64,000 nucleotides of DNA. Origin: Azospirillum sp. OGB3 (GTDB taxonomy: Bacteria > Pseudomonadota > Alphaproteobacteria > Azospirillales > Azospirillaceae). Below, piece by piece: positions 46,852 through 55,815 of the stretch (position 1 is the stretch's first letter; every line of letters starts with the position of its first letter). Below the pieces are notes generated by a model. That model was not told the DNA's origin. It did no database searches and saw only the letters and a program-made list of their open reading frames with translations. The stretch is taken from contig NZ_JACHYN010000003.1 in NCBI RefSeq assembly GCF_014192915.1, forward strand, positions 496,001 to 560,000. The letters are read 5' to 3'. The position numbers and the translations under genes are program-made.

Positions 46852-47610
46852 TCAATGGAGCGTGTTCTGACGCACGCTGCCGTTCAGGTCGGCCCATTCA
46901 GGGTGCCGGCGCAGAACTTTGCAACAATCCTGCCAGCCGAAGCCGGGATTTTCGGGGAGCAAGGCGCCCAGCAGGCGGCGCACCAGCTCAAGATCAGCGC
47001 CCTCGTCCACGCACCAGCGCTGGTCGAGGACGGTGCCGTCGTCCGGCGCCACAGGGGCGCCGATGCGGAAACGCTCCGGGCGGCGGTAGATATGGGCGGT
47101 GACGTGCTCGCGCTCCGCCGGCTCGACGGCACCGGCGGCCGCCGCGTCCAGGGCGGCGCGGGTGAAGACTTCCGCATCCAGCCCGCGCGGGAAGCGGGTG
47201 ACGTCCAGGCTGAGATAATCCAGCGGCGGCGCCGACTCCAGGAAGGCGGTCACCACGCGGTCCACCAGCGCCGGGTCGATCAGCGGGCAATCGGCGGTGA
47301 CCCGCACCACCACGTCCGCCCCGGCCATGGCCGCGGCCCCGGCGAAGCGCCCGAGCACGTCCTGCTCGTCGCCGCGGAAGACCGGCACGCCGAGCGATCC
47401 CGCCAGTTCCGCCACCGGGTCGTCGGTGCCGTTCACCGTGGTCGCCAGCACCAGCGCGTCGAGCGTCCGGCAGCGCGCCAGCCGGCCCAGATGATGCGCC
47501 AGCAGCGGCTGCCCCGCCGCCTCCATCAGCACCTTGCCGGGCAGGCGGGTCGAGGTCATGCGGGCCTGCGAGATGCAGACGACGCGCGGCTTGGCCATGG
47601 CGGCGCTCAT
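46852..47610 (-). CDS. SpsF/NeuA-like cytidylyltransferase
   Basis: 252-residue nucleotidylyltransferase of the SpsF/CMP-KDO synthetase-like family. The N-terminal nucleotide loop is CISQARMTSTRLPGKVLMEA, followed by VVVRVTADCPLIDPALVDRVV and LDVTRFPRGLDAEVFT. Immediately after PseI-like synthase with a 4-bp overlap, so it probably activates the nonulosonic acid as the CMP-sugar, the job of PseF in classical pathways. This is an SpsF-type rather than a classical PseF sequence. An internal ATG four codons in is an alternative start. Confidence 0.83.
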   Translation of the reverse strand: MSAAMAKPRVVCISQARMTSTRLPGKVLMEAAGQPLLAHHLGRLARCRTLDALVLATTVNGTDDPVAELAGSLGVPVFRGDEQDVLGRFAGAAAMAGADVVVRVTADCPLIDPALVDRVVTAFLESAPPLDYLSLDVTRFPRGLDAEVFTRAALDAAAAGAVEPAEREHVTAHIYRRPERFRIGAPVAPDDGTVLDQRWCVDEGADLELVRRLLGALLPENPGFGWQDCCKVLRRHPEWADLNGSVRQNTLH

Positions 47611-48659
47611 TTCTCTCCAGGGGCCAGCATATCCCAGCGCAGCGGCTCGCCGCGCTTCAGGGCGCGGGCGGCGCGGCGGCCGAGCACGGCGGGGAGGTGC
47701 TTCGGCTCCAGGCCGAAGCCGGGGCGGATGGAGCGGACGTTACCGGCGCTCAGCGCCTCGCCCGCCGCCACGTCCGCGGTGACGTAGAGGGACCGGCGGT
47801 AGTCGCGCCCGCCCGCCTCGCTCGGCTTCACCCCGTAATGGATGCGGCCCAGAGCCGCCCAGGCGGTGCGGACGGCCTCGGCCATCGCCCTGAACTCCGC
47901 CGGCTCCAGCGAAAAGGCGCTGTCCACCCCGCCGTCGGCTCGGGACAGGGTGAAGTGCTTCTCGATCACCACCGCCCCCAGCGCCGCCGCGGCGACCGGC
48001 ACCGCCGCTCCGTGGGTGTGGTCGGACAGACCGGCGGCCACCCCGAAGGCCTGCGCCAGATGCGGGATGGTGCGCAGGTTGCAGTCCCCGGGCGGCGTCG
48101 GGTAGCCGCTGACGCAGTGGAGCAGCACAATCGGCGCGTCGCCCGCCGCCTCCACCGCCTCCGCGATCTCGCCCAGCGTGGCGAGGCCGGTGGACAGGAT
48201 CAACGGCTTGCCAGAGCGGGCGGCGCGGCGGATCAGCGGCAGGTCGTTCAGCTCGAAGGAGGCGATCTTGAAAGCCGGAGCGTCCAGCCGCTCCAGAAGC
48301 TCGACCGCCGTGTCGTCGAAGGGCGAACTGAAGATGGTCAGGCCGAGGGCGCCCGCGCGCTCGAACAGCGGGCCGTGCCACTCCCAGGGGGTGTGGGCCT
48401 CGCGGTAGAGGTCGTGCAGGGTGCGGCCCTTCCATAGCCCGCCCTCCAGCAGGAAGCCCGGCCCGTCATGGTCGATGGTCAGCGTATCGGCGGTGTAGGT
48501 CTGCAGCTTCACCGCGTCGGCGCCGGCCTCCTTGGCGGCGTCGACCAGGGCCAGCGCCCGGTTCAGGTCGCCCTTGTGGTTTCCCGACATCTCGGCGATC
48601 AGATAGGGCGGCTGGCCGGGGCCGATCGGGCGGCCGTTGATGATGACGTCGCGCGGCAC
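47607..48659 (-). CDS. pseI: Pseudaminate-type nonulosonic acid synthase
   Basis: 350-residue NeuB-family enzyme. A TIM-barrel domain (about 15-270) condenses phosphoenolpyruvate with a 6-carbon amino sugar. A C-terminal SAF/antifreeze-like domain (about 285-345, YVTADVAAGEALSAGNVRSI) follows. AEMSGNHKGDLNRAL and AVKLQTYTADTLTI match PseI more than NeuB/LegI. The start is GTG with a weak ribosome site. PseG and PseH occur in the same island but PseB and PseC do not, so the precursor comes from genes elsewhere. Confidence 0.9.
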   Translation of the reverse strand: MPRDVIINGRPIGPGQPPYLIAEMSGNHKGDLNRALALVDAAKEAGADAVKLQTYTADTLTIDHDGPGFLLEGGLWKGRTLHDLYREAHTPWEWHGPLFERAGALGLTIFSSPFDDTAVELLERLDAPAFKIASFELNDLPLIRRAARSGKPLILSTGLATLGEIAEAVEAAGDAPIVLLHCVSGYPTPPGDCNLRTIPHLAQAFGVAAGLSDHTHGAAVPVAAAALGAVVIEKHFTLSRADGGVDSAFSLEPAEFRAMAEAVRTAWAALGRIHYGVKPSEAGGRDYRRSLYVTADVAAGEALSAGNVRSIRPGFGLEPKHLPAVLGRRAARALKRGEPLRWDMLAPGEK

Positions 48660-48689
48660 GGGGAACGGTCTCGCTGTGATGGTCGGGTT

Positions 48690-50309
48690 TCACTCTGCCA
48701 CGGAAGCGGACGGCGGGTCTTCCTTTTGTGCGCCCGCCTTGATCGCCGCCCGCACAAGGCCCCGCGCCTCCTCGCCATAGGCCAGCAGCCGTTCAGCGCA
48801 ACGGTGGCGGTCGCCGACGGTCTGGAAGCGGACACGCGACAGCTCCGCCTGCCGCTCGCACAGAGCGGGGTCGGCGACCAGGGCGGCGGCGCGCTCCACA
48901 TAGGCGGCGGCGTCCGGCACGGGGATGCCCGCCCCCGCGACGCTCGCCACGTCGCCCCAGGCCAGCGTGACCACCGGCAGTCCCTCGGCGATGGCGTAGG
49001 CGGCGCTGCCGCCGCCGCCCTGGCGCGAGGGGTTGAGGTAGGCATGGCAGCGCCGATAGAAGGCGCGGATGTCCTTGAGGTGGCCCAGGCTGCGCATCCG
49101 CGCTCCGTTGCGCGCCGCCGCCAGCCGGGCCGGCAACCGCTCCACCTCCCCGGCGAAGACGATCACGGCACCGGGGCAGCGGTCGAGGATGGAATCGGCC
49201 AGCGCGAGGAACTCCGCCGTCACCTCAAGATCCAGGCGGGTGCCGACAACCGCGAAGACGAAGGCCGCATCGCCCAAGTCGAGCGCACCCCCGCCCCCCG
49301 CCGTGGGGGGCGGGGAGAAGCCCAGCGTGAAGGGCCGGAAGCGCCGCGCGAAGGGAGCGCGGTAGAGCGCCGGCAGGGCGTCGGTGTGGTTCCCTTCCTC
49401 GTAGCCCAGCACGAGATGGGCCAGCGAGATGGTCATGCCCGAGGTGGTGGGCAGGCAGACCACCGGCCGCGCCCCGGTCACCGCGAACAGGTCGCCCACC
49501 ACGTTGGCCCCGCCGAAGGTGACCAGCAGGTCGGGGTCGTAGCCGTCGATGGCGCCGACGATGGTGGACAGCTTCTCCTTGGAGAAGGCGCGGTCGGTGA
49601 AGGAGGCCATCTTCACCTGCCGCCCGAACATCTTGAGCGCGAAGACGCCCTCGTAATCGGCGACCAATTCCGCGACCATCGGCGGCACGAACAGGCTCTC
49701 GGCCCGCAGCGGCATGGTGTTGCAATTGATGATGGCGACGTCGAGCCCGAAGTCGTCCTGGAGCCGGCTGGCGTAGTCGAAGCAGTCGCGCGAGGGCTGG
49801 TGCTGGTCGTTGGTGAACTGGTTGGTCAGCACGGCCACCCGGCGGGTCGGCCCGTCACGCGGCACATGGCGCGGCGGAACGACGCCCCAGCGCTGCGCCA
49901 CCGCCAGCACCAGCTCCTCATAGAAGCGGAACAGGTCGCAGGGGCCGAAGGCGCCCAGCTTCTCCGGCGCAGACGCGGCCAGGAACAGCTGCCGCGCGAT
50001 GCACCAGTAGGTGTAGTGCATGAGCTGCGGCCCAACCCGCTCCCCGCCCAGCAGCAGGTAATGGAGAATGCGCTCGTAGTGGTAGAGGTCGCCGGTGAGC
50101 TGGAACAGCACGGAGTGGAGCAGCACCGTCTCCCCGGTCGGCGGGTCGCGGCGCAGCGCCTCGGCGATGGACAGGCGAACGTCCCGATCCAGTTCGCAGC
50201 GCATCCGCTCGCAATGGGCCGTCAGGGTGTTGAGGCGGTCGGCGTTGAACTGGCGCTCGGCCAGCAGGGCCTTCAGCGTGGCGGTTTGGTCCCCGGCGAT
50301 GTCGGACAT
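48690..50309 (-). CDS. GT-B fold glycosyltransferase
   Basis: 539 residues. The N-terminal 150 are helical and of unknown role (TLKALLAERQFNADRLNTL). The remainder is a two-lobed GT-B enzyme: RVAVLTNQFTNDQHQPSRD, DPDLLVTFGGANVVGDLFA, and a GT4-like donor lobe AFVFAVVGTRLDLEV ... FYRRCHAYLNPSRQGGGGSAAYAIAEGLPVV. The last motif is the nucleotide-sugar binding region. Likely transfers an island-made sugar to flagellin or to the growing glycan. It starts after GGGGGAACAGC and precedes pseI by 30 bp. Confidence 0.82.
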   Translation of the reverse strand: MSDIAGDQTATLKALLAERQFNADRLNTLTAHCERMRCELDRDVRLSIAEALRRDPPTGETVLLHSVLFQLTGDLYHYERILHYLLLGGERVGPQLMHYTYWCIARQLFLAASAPEKLGAFGPCDLFRFYEELVLAVAQRWGVVPPRHVPRDGPTRRVAVLTNQFTNDQHQPSRDCFDYASRLQDDFGLDVAIINCNTMPLRAESLFVPPMVAELVADYEGVFALKMFGRQVKMASFTDRAFSKEKLSTIVGAIDGYDPDLLVTFGGANVVGDLFAVTGARPVVCLPTTSGMTISLAHLVLGYEEGNHTDALPALYRAPFARRFRPFTLGFSPPPTAGGGGALDLGDAAFVFAVVGTRLDLEVTAEFLALADSILDRCPGAVIVFAGEVERLPARLAAARNGARMRSLGHLKDIRAFYRRCHAYLNPSRQGGGGSAAYAIAEGLPVVTLAWGDVASVAGAGIPVPDAAAYVERAAALVADPALCERQAELSRVRFQTVGDRHRCAERLLAYGEEARGLVRAAIKAGAQKEDPPSASVAE

Positions 50310-50374
50310 GCTGTTCCCCCAACCGGCGCGTGTCGCGCGCTTCGCCTCCTGATAGCCCCGGCGAGGTTAAGGTT

Positions 50375-52324
50375 TCAAGAACGCGCCGCGGTTCGCTCGG
50401 CCAGCGCCGCCGCGGCCTCCGCCGCCACCGCGGCCCAATCGCCGGGACGGGGCTGGCGGAACAGGCGGGCGGTCGGATACCAGGGGCTGTCGGCGCGGTC
50501 GAGCAGCCAGCGCCAGTCCGGCGCGTGGGACAGCAGCACCCACAGAGGAACGCCCAGCGCCCCGGCCAGATGGGCGGGCGCGGTGCAGGAGGACACCACG
50601 AGGTCCAGAGACGCCATGATCGCCGCGGTGTCGGCGAAGTCGCGGATCTCCGGCGCCAGATCGGTGAAGGCGGACGGCATCGCCCGCCCCGCCAGATCGT
50701 CGTGTCCAGGGCCGAGTTGCAGCCCGAAGAACCGGCAGCCCGGCACCGCCAGCAGCGGGATCAACGCCGCCAGCCCCGGCGACCGTTTCCGGTCGCCGGC
50801 GAACTGCGGATTGCCGGCCCAGACCAGCCCGACCGCAAGGCCGCCGCCGGCCAGCCGCTCCCGCCACGCCGCGGCGCGCGCCGGATCGGCGGTCAGGTAG
50901 GGGACGGTGGCGGGGATGGTCTCCAGCCGGGTGGCGAAGGCCCGCGGCAGGCTGAGCAGCGGGCACTGCCAGTCGAAGGCCGGCAAGGGCTCGCCGCGCG
51001 CGACGACCCGCTCCACCCCCGGCAGGCCGCGGAACAGCGGCACCAGATCGGCCCCGACCTCCAGCAGCACGCGGGCGCCGCGGGCGGCGACCAGCGGGGC
51101 GTAGCGGACGAACTGGATGGCGTCGCCACGGCCCTGTTCCTCATGCAGCAGGATGGTCCGACCCGCGATGTCCTCGCCGCACCATAGCGGCTGCGGCAGG
51201 CCGCGCGGCTTTGTCGGGAAATCGGCCACGCCCCAGCGCGCCTCGTAATCCTCCCAACCGCCCGGCAGGTCGCCGGCGAGGAGCCGGGCTAGGGAGCGGT
51301 TCCAGCGCGCCTCGGCGCTGGCCGGCTCAAGGCGGACGGCGCGATCGTGCAGGCGCAGCGAGGCGGCGATCTCCCTCTGGTCGCGCAACCGGTTCGCCAG
51401 ACCGCTCAAAGCGTTGCGGTGATCCGGCTGAAGGGCCAGCGCGCGGCGGAGCGCCCCCGGGGCGCCGGGTTCGGCAAGCGACAGCGCGTACCAGCCGTTC
51501 GCCGCGTCCGGACGCAGCCGCAGCAGACGGCGCAAAGCCGTCACGGCCTCCCCCTCCCCGCCCACCTTGTGCCGGGCGGCGGCGAGAAGCTCCAGCGCGC
51601 CGTCGTTCGCCGGGTCGAGCGCCAACGCGCCGCGCAGGGCCGCTGCGGCGGCGCCCCACCGCCCCGCGTCGTAATGGGCGCGGCCGAGATTGAGCCGGGG
51701 CGTCGCGTCCTCCGGCAGCAGAGCCACGGCCTGTGCCAGCGCCGTCGCCGCGTCCGGGCCTCCGATCCGCTGGAGCGCCACGCCAAGATGGTGCCACGCC
51801 TCCCCATGGTCGGGGCGCAGCCGGACGGCGCGGCGCAGGGCGGACGCCGCCTCGCCTGTCCGTCCCGCGTAGCGCAGCAGGATGCCGGCCTGGACCATCG
51901 GCTCGGCAAGATCGGGCTGGATCAGGATGGTGCGGCGATAGGCCGCCAGGGCGAGCCCGCTCTGCCCCGCCTGCCGTGCCGCTCCGGCCAGCGGGAAGGC
52001 GAGCGCCGCCGAATCGGGGCAAAGGCGCAAGGCGGCGCGGTATTCCTCGGCCGCGGCGGCGGGGTTGCCGCGGGCCTGATGCAGCATCGCAAGGTTGGCG
52101 CGGTATTCGGGCAGGCCGGGGCGCAGCGCCACCGCCTTTTCCAGCAGCCCGGCGGCCTGCTCCAGCCGCCCGCCCTGGGCGCAGAGGAGGCCATAGAGAT
52201 GAAGGGCGTTCGGCTCGCCCGGAACGGCGTCGAGAATGCGCCCGTAGAGGGTTTCCGCCTCGTCCGTCCGCCCGGCGGTGTGGAGGTCGAGCGCGATGGT
52301 CAGCGCCTCGTCCAGCGTCGCCAT
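50375..52324 (-). CDS. Single-module TPR-glycosyltransferase
   Basis: 649 residues: about ten TPRs (5-370) and one GT-B-like domain (about 389-628). The GT shows LLHEEQGRGDAIQFVRY, LAVGLVWAGNPQFAGDRKRS, LQLGPGHDDLAG and AHLAGALGVPLWVLLSHAPDWRW. It is a divergent relative of the five modules in the two larger proteins and closer to ordinary TPR/GT proteins. Its WAGNP motif differs from the WRSQ of the others, suggesting a different donor or acceptor. It follows the nucleotidylyltransferase by 14 bp. Confidence 0.85.
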   Translation of the reverse strand: MATLDEALTIALDLHTAGRTDEAETLYGRILDAVPGEPNALHLYGLLCAQGGRLEQAAGLLEKAVALRPGLPEYRANLAMLHQARGNPAAAAEEYRAALRLCPDSAALAFPLAGAARQAGQSGLALAAYRRTILIQPDLAEPMVQAGILLRYAGRTGEAASALRRAVRLRPDHGEAWHHLGVALQRIGGPDAATALAQAVALLPEDATPRLNLGRAHYDAGRWGAAAAALRGALALDPANDGALELLAAARHKVGGEGEAVTALRRLLRLRPDAANGWYALSLAEPGAPGALRRALALQPDHRNALSGLANRLRDQREIAASLRLHDRAVRLEPASAEARWNRSLARLLAGDLPGGWEDYEARWGVADFPTKPRGLPQPLWCGEDIAGRTILLHEEQGRGDAIQFVRYAPLVAARGARVLLEVGADLVPLFRGLPGVERVVARGEPLPAFDWQCPLLSLPRAFATRLETIPATVPYLTADPARAAAWRERLAGGGLAVGLVWAGNPQFAGDRKRSPGLAALIPLLAVPGCRFFGLQLGPGHDDLAGRAMPSAFTDLAPEIRDFADTAAIMASLDLVVSSCTAPAHLAGALGVPLWVLLSHAPDWRWLLDRADSPWYPTARLFRQPRPGDWAAVAAEAAAALAERTAARS

Positions 52325-52338
52325 GGCGCCCGCTCCGC

Positions 52339-53079
52339 TCAGGTCTCGCGGCCGCCGATCACGCTGGCGGCGACCGCCAGACTTTCCGGCGTGCCCATGT
52401 CGATGAAGCGGGCCTTGGCAACGTGGCCGTGCAGCGTTCCCGGCGGCATCTTGTGCAGCACGTCGCGGGTCAGCGAACTGGCCCCGGAGGCTGCGATGCG
52501 GTCGAGGAAAGCCGCGGAGAAGAGATAGACCCCGGCGTTGATGACGCCGCGCCCCGGCGCCTTGTCGAGGAATTGGCGGACCCGGCTGTCCGGCCCGACT
52601 TCCACCCGGCCGAAGCGGGCGGCGTCCTCCACCTCCACGCACAGGACCGACGCCTCGGCGCCCGACAGGCGGTGCGAGGCGACGAAGGCGCGCAGATCGG
52701 CGTCGAGGAAGGTGTCGCCGCTCATCACCAGGACGGTGCCGGCCTTCAGGTCCTTGCGGATGTAGGCGAGCGCCGCGGCGGAGCCCATCTGGCTTGGCTC
52801 GATCTGGCAGACGACGTCCAGCGACCGGTTGGTGTCGCCCTGGGCCAGCCACGCCGTCACCCGGTCCGCCAGATGGCCCAGGCACAGCACGACCCGGCGC
52901 GCGCCGTAGGCCGCCAGATGGTCCAGAAGATGTCCGAGAAAGGCGCGTCCCGCGATGGGCGCCAGCACCTTGGGCGTGTCGCCCGAGACGCCCCGCATGC
53001 GCGAGCCGAGACCACCGGCGAGCAGCGTGACGTCGATGTCCGTCAAGGCTTCCTCAGGCCGCACCGTGCTTCCCCTCAT
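52339..53079 (-). CDS. Sugar-1-phosphate nucleotidylyltransferase
   Basis: 246-residue NTP_transferase. Signature LLAGGLGSRMRGVSGDTPKVLAPIAG binds the nucleotide; VMSGDTFLDADL has the metal Asp; NAGVYLFSAAFLDRI and FIDMGTPES follow. It resembles heptose-1-P or mannose-1-P guanylyltransferases (HddC type) but the base and sugar are not certain. It could activate a second sugar of the flagellin glycan. The start at MRGSTVRPEE is preferred to an ATG thirteen codons upstream. Confidence 0.85.
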   Translation of the reverse strand: MRGSTVRPEEALTDIDVTLLAGGLGSRMRGVSGDTPKVLAPIAGRAFLGHLLDHLAAYGARRVVLCLGHLADRVTAWLAQGDTNRSLDVVCQIEPSQMGSAAALAYIRKDLKAGTVLVMSGDTFLDADLRAFVASHRLSGAEASVLCVEVEDAARFGRVEVGPDSRVRQFLDKAPGRGVINAGVYLFSAAFLDRIAASGASSLTRDVLHKMPPGTLHGHVAKARFIDMGTPESLAVAASVIGGRET

Positions 53080-53209
53080 GCTCTCGGCGCCGCAGCGCCG
53101 CCCCCACCCCCGCCGCATACCGCGTCGGCGGTGGATTGGTCAAACATTCGGTGGGGGTGACGGCGAACTTTCCCGGCCGACCGCCCAACGTAAGCCCCCG
53201 CCGCATGGC

Positions 53210-53761
53210 CTATTCCGCGAAGGCTGCCAGCGTGGTTTCGCGCGGGAAGATATGGGGGTGACCCTCCCAATCGCTGCGCAGCGTCTCGAAAACATGGACA
53301 TCGTGGAAACGGCCATATTTGTGGACATGTTGACGCAGAACCCCGACCTCGCGCGCTTTCACAACCTTCTGGATGCGGATGACCGTGTCGTTGCCCTCCA
53401 TGAAATAATTGAAGAGCTTGTTCATCCCCAAACCGTAGAAGCAATAGTCCATGATGAAGCAGTGCAGGAAGCCGGCGAGCTTCCTCCTGTCCTTCTCCTC
53501 CACGATGTACGAGCCGGAGGAGCAGCGCAGATGCACCCGGTCGATGTCATAGTAGGAAAGATAGCCGACCGGGCGGCCCTCATGCTCGATGATGAAATGG
53601 CGGAAGTCCGCACGGGCGTCCATCGCGGTCAGCCAAGCGCGCTGCCGGTCCACGTCCGGGGTCTCCAGATCGGTGAACATGAAGCGGGTGATCGACGGCT
53701 CGGTGCGCCAGCGCAGCAGCATCTCGGCATCGTCGGTCGTCGGTCGGCGGAAGCGGAACAT
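53210..53761 (-). CDS. pseH: PseH-like N-acetyltransferase
   Basis: 183-residue GNAT enzyme of the PseH/RimJ-like type, which N-acetylates C4 of the UDP-amino sugar precursor of pseudaminate. FRRPTTDDAEMLLRWRTEPSI, FIIEHEGRPVGYLSYYDID and the GLGMNKLFNYFMEGND region are typical of PseH-like proteins. Ends 130 bp before the nucleotidylyltransferase start; lies 29 bp after an SDR gene. Another acyl donor than acetyl-CoA is possible given the ACP genes nearby. Confidence 0.78.
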   Translation of the reverse strand: MFRFRRPTTDDAEMLLRWRTEPSITRFMFTDLETPDVDRQRAWLTAMDARADFRHFIIEHEGRPVGYLSYYDIDRVHLRCSSGSYIVEEKDRRKLAGFLHCFIMDYCFYGLGMNKLFNYFMEGNDTVIRIQKVVKAREVGVLRQHVHKYGRFHDVHVFETLRSDWEGHPHIFPRETTLAAFAE

Positions 53762-53790
53762 GAACCCTTATCCTTCGAACGCGTGCGGCG

Positions 53791-54573
53791 TCACGTCGCC
53801 AGATAGCCGCCGTCCACCGGCAGCATCACCCCGTTGATCCAGCCGCTGGCCGGCGACAGCAGGAAGGCGATGGCCGAGGCCACGTCCTCCGGCTTGCCGA
53901 AGCCCATGGGATGGGCGGCGCGGATCGCCTCGAACTGCTCCGCCGTGGTGGTGCGGCGGAAGCGCTCCATCATCTCCGTCTCGACCATCGCCGGGGCGAC
54001 GCAGTTGACGCGGATGCCGTCGCGCAGGAACTCCATGGCCAGCCCGCGGGTGGCCGAGACCAGCCCGCCCTTGGCCGCCGAATAGACCACGTTGCCCGGC
54101 TGCCCGATCTCCGCCGCGACGGAGGACACCAGCACCAGCGCCGCCGGTTCGGCGTGGCAGCCCTTCTGCCGCAGGCCGCGGGCCAGCGCCAGCGCGCTCA
54201 GCAGGTTGGCGTGCAGGATGCCGTCGAAGAAGGCGCGGTCGACGCCGCGCACCGGCTTGCCGACCTGCACCCCGGCGCAATGGGCCAGCCCGGCGATGGG
54301 GCCGCCGGCCTCCGCCTGCGCCTTGACCCAGCCGGGGATGGCGTCGCTGTCCGACAGGTCGAAGGCGGCCGTCCGGTGCCCCTCCCCCGGCAGAAGCGCC
54401 AGAGTCTCGCCCAGCCGACCGGCATCGCGCCCGTTGAGCGTAACCCGCGCGCCGAGCCTCGCGGCCAGCGCTGCCGTCGCCCGCCCGATCCCGGCGGAGG
54501 CACCGGTGACCAGGACGTGCCGTCCCGTGAGATCGACGAGCGGGCTTATGTCCCTGGTCATGTCACGGCTCAT
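53791..54573 (-). CDS. SDR oxidoreductase
   Basis: 260-residue classical SDR. VTGASAGIGRATAALA, catalytic Ser in VSSVAAEIGQ, catalytic YSAAKGG and C-terminal INGVMLPVDGGYLAT are complete. Closer to FabG-like ketoreductases. The ATG overlaps the Rieske oxygenase stop by 4 bp, so the two may act on one substrate: oxygenation followed by alcohol/ketone interconversion. A second ATG four codons in is an alternative. Confidence 0.88.
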   Translation of the reverse strand: MSRDMTRDISPLVDLTGRHVLVTGASAGIGRATAALAARLGARVTLNGRDAGRLGETLALLPGEGHRTAAFDLSDSDAIPGWVKAQAEAGGPIAGLAHCAGVQVGKPVRGVDRAFFDGILHANLLSALALARGLRQKGCHAEPAALVLVSSVAAEIGQPGNVVYSAAKGGLVSATRGLAMEFLRDGIRVNCVAPAMVETEMMERFRRTTTAEQFEAIRAAHPMGFGKPEDVASAIAFLLSPASGWINGVMLPVDGGYLAT

Positions 54574-55709
54574 TCGGCGGCCATGCGGGCAAGCCAGACC
54601 CGGTGGAAGGCGGCGATCCGCTCCTCGCAGGAACCGAGGACGGCGGGGGCCTGGACCTGCTTCAGCCCCTTGTGGGTGGATTCGGCGACGCGCTGGTCCT
54701 CGCCCAGGATGGTGCGGTTGAAACCGGAGACGTTGGCCTCCACCGCCTTGCGGGCGGCCCCGCCCTTGGTCTGCGGCTTGGACGTCTCGCCCAGGAACAG
54801 GCGGTAATGCAATTCGCAGCGGTCCGGCCCAATGGGATCGTAGGTCTGGACGCTCATCAGCGCGCCGTGGGAGACGCCGATGGCAAGGTTGGGGAAGATC
54901 AGATAATGGTCGTAGCTTTCCAGCCGATCGCTGCGCGGCAGCCCCATCTTCTGGCTCACCCCGTCCCACCAGCGCGCCGAACCGTCGGACAGCTGGCTGA
55001 TGCCCCGTGAATGCTCGCCCTCGTAGGAGCAGATCCACACCTTCTTCACGTAGCTTTTGAAGGTTTCCGGGTGGGTGGCGTCGACGTGGTAGACTTCCAG
55101 GGCGGTTTCCAGCGCCGCCTTCCAGTTGGCATTCCAGGGCAGCACGCCCTCGTCGATGCGGTCGGTGAACAGCTCCGACAGATGGTCGAGAACGGCGCCA
55201 TAGGCACCAAGCTGCTCGTCCAGCCCCGGCCCGGCCGGCTCCAGCCGGACAAAGACGAAGCGGCCCCGCACCGCCACCTCGAAGCGCCGCAGGGCGAGGC
55301 GTTTCTTCGCCGCGTCGTCCAGGCCGAAATGCTCGCGGTTGCCGGGGATGCCGACCGGGACGCCGTCGCGGTTGAAGACCCAGCCGTGATAGGGGCAGAC
55401 CGGCTTGCCGTTGCCACAGGGCCGCAGGTGGATCAGCGAATAGCGGTGCGTGCAGACATTGTGATAGGCCCGAAGTTCCCCGTCGAAGTTCTGGACCAGA
55501 ACCGAGGTGCCGGCGATGTCGGCGGTGATGAAGTCGTTGTCGTTGCGCAGGTCGTCCGTAAATCCAACGAACATCCAGCAACGGCGGAAGATTCGCGCCG
55601 CCTCTTCGGCGTGATTGGCCTCGCCGGAGTAACGCTGCGGCGGGATCACCATGTCGGGCGGGGGTGAAAGCCGGCTTTGCTGAACCCGGTCATCCATGGC
55701 AGATCCCAT
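54570..55709 (-). CDS. Rieske-type oxygenase, catalytic subunit
   Basis: 379-residue Rieske non-heme iron oxygenase alpha subunit. The [2Fe-2S] ligands are Cys86/His88 (CTH) and Cys105/His108 (CPYHGW). The mononuclear iron His pair is in EVYHVDATHPETF within the C-terminal helix-grip domain. It needs a reductase and ferredoxin not encoded nearby. Its place at the head of the glycan/acyl gene run suggests hydroxylation or oxidation of an acyl or sugar intermediate; CMP-Neu5Ac-hydroxylase-like roles are conceivable but unproven. Starts at 55709 or 55697. Confidence 0.87.
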   Translation of the reverse strand: MGSAMDDRVQQSRLSPPPDMVIPPQRYSGEANHAEEAARIFRRCWMFVGFTDDLRNDNDFITADIAGTSVLVQNFDGELRAYHNVCTHRYSLIHLRPCGNGKPVCPYHGWVFNRDGVPVGIPGNREHFGLDDAAKKRLALRRFEVAVRGRFVFVRLEPAGPGLDEQLGAYGAVLDHLSELFTDRIDEGVLPWNANWKAALETALEVYHVDATHPETFKSYVKKVWICSYEGEHSRGISQLSDGSARWWDGVSQKMGLPRSDRLESYDHYLIFPNLAIGVSHGALMSVQTYDPIGPDRCELHYRLFLGETSKPQTKGGAARKAVEANVSGFNRTILGEDQRVAESTHKGLKQVQAPAVLGSCEERIAAFHRVWLARMAAE

Positions 55710-55815
55710 TTATCGGTTCGTTAATCATTCGACCCTAGCGTTCTTTCGGTTAATAGTCTCCGAATTCGCTCAAGTCCAGGACGGACGGAAAAGCGGCGGA
55801 GAGAGGGAGCAGCCG

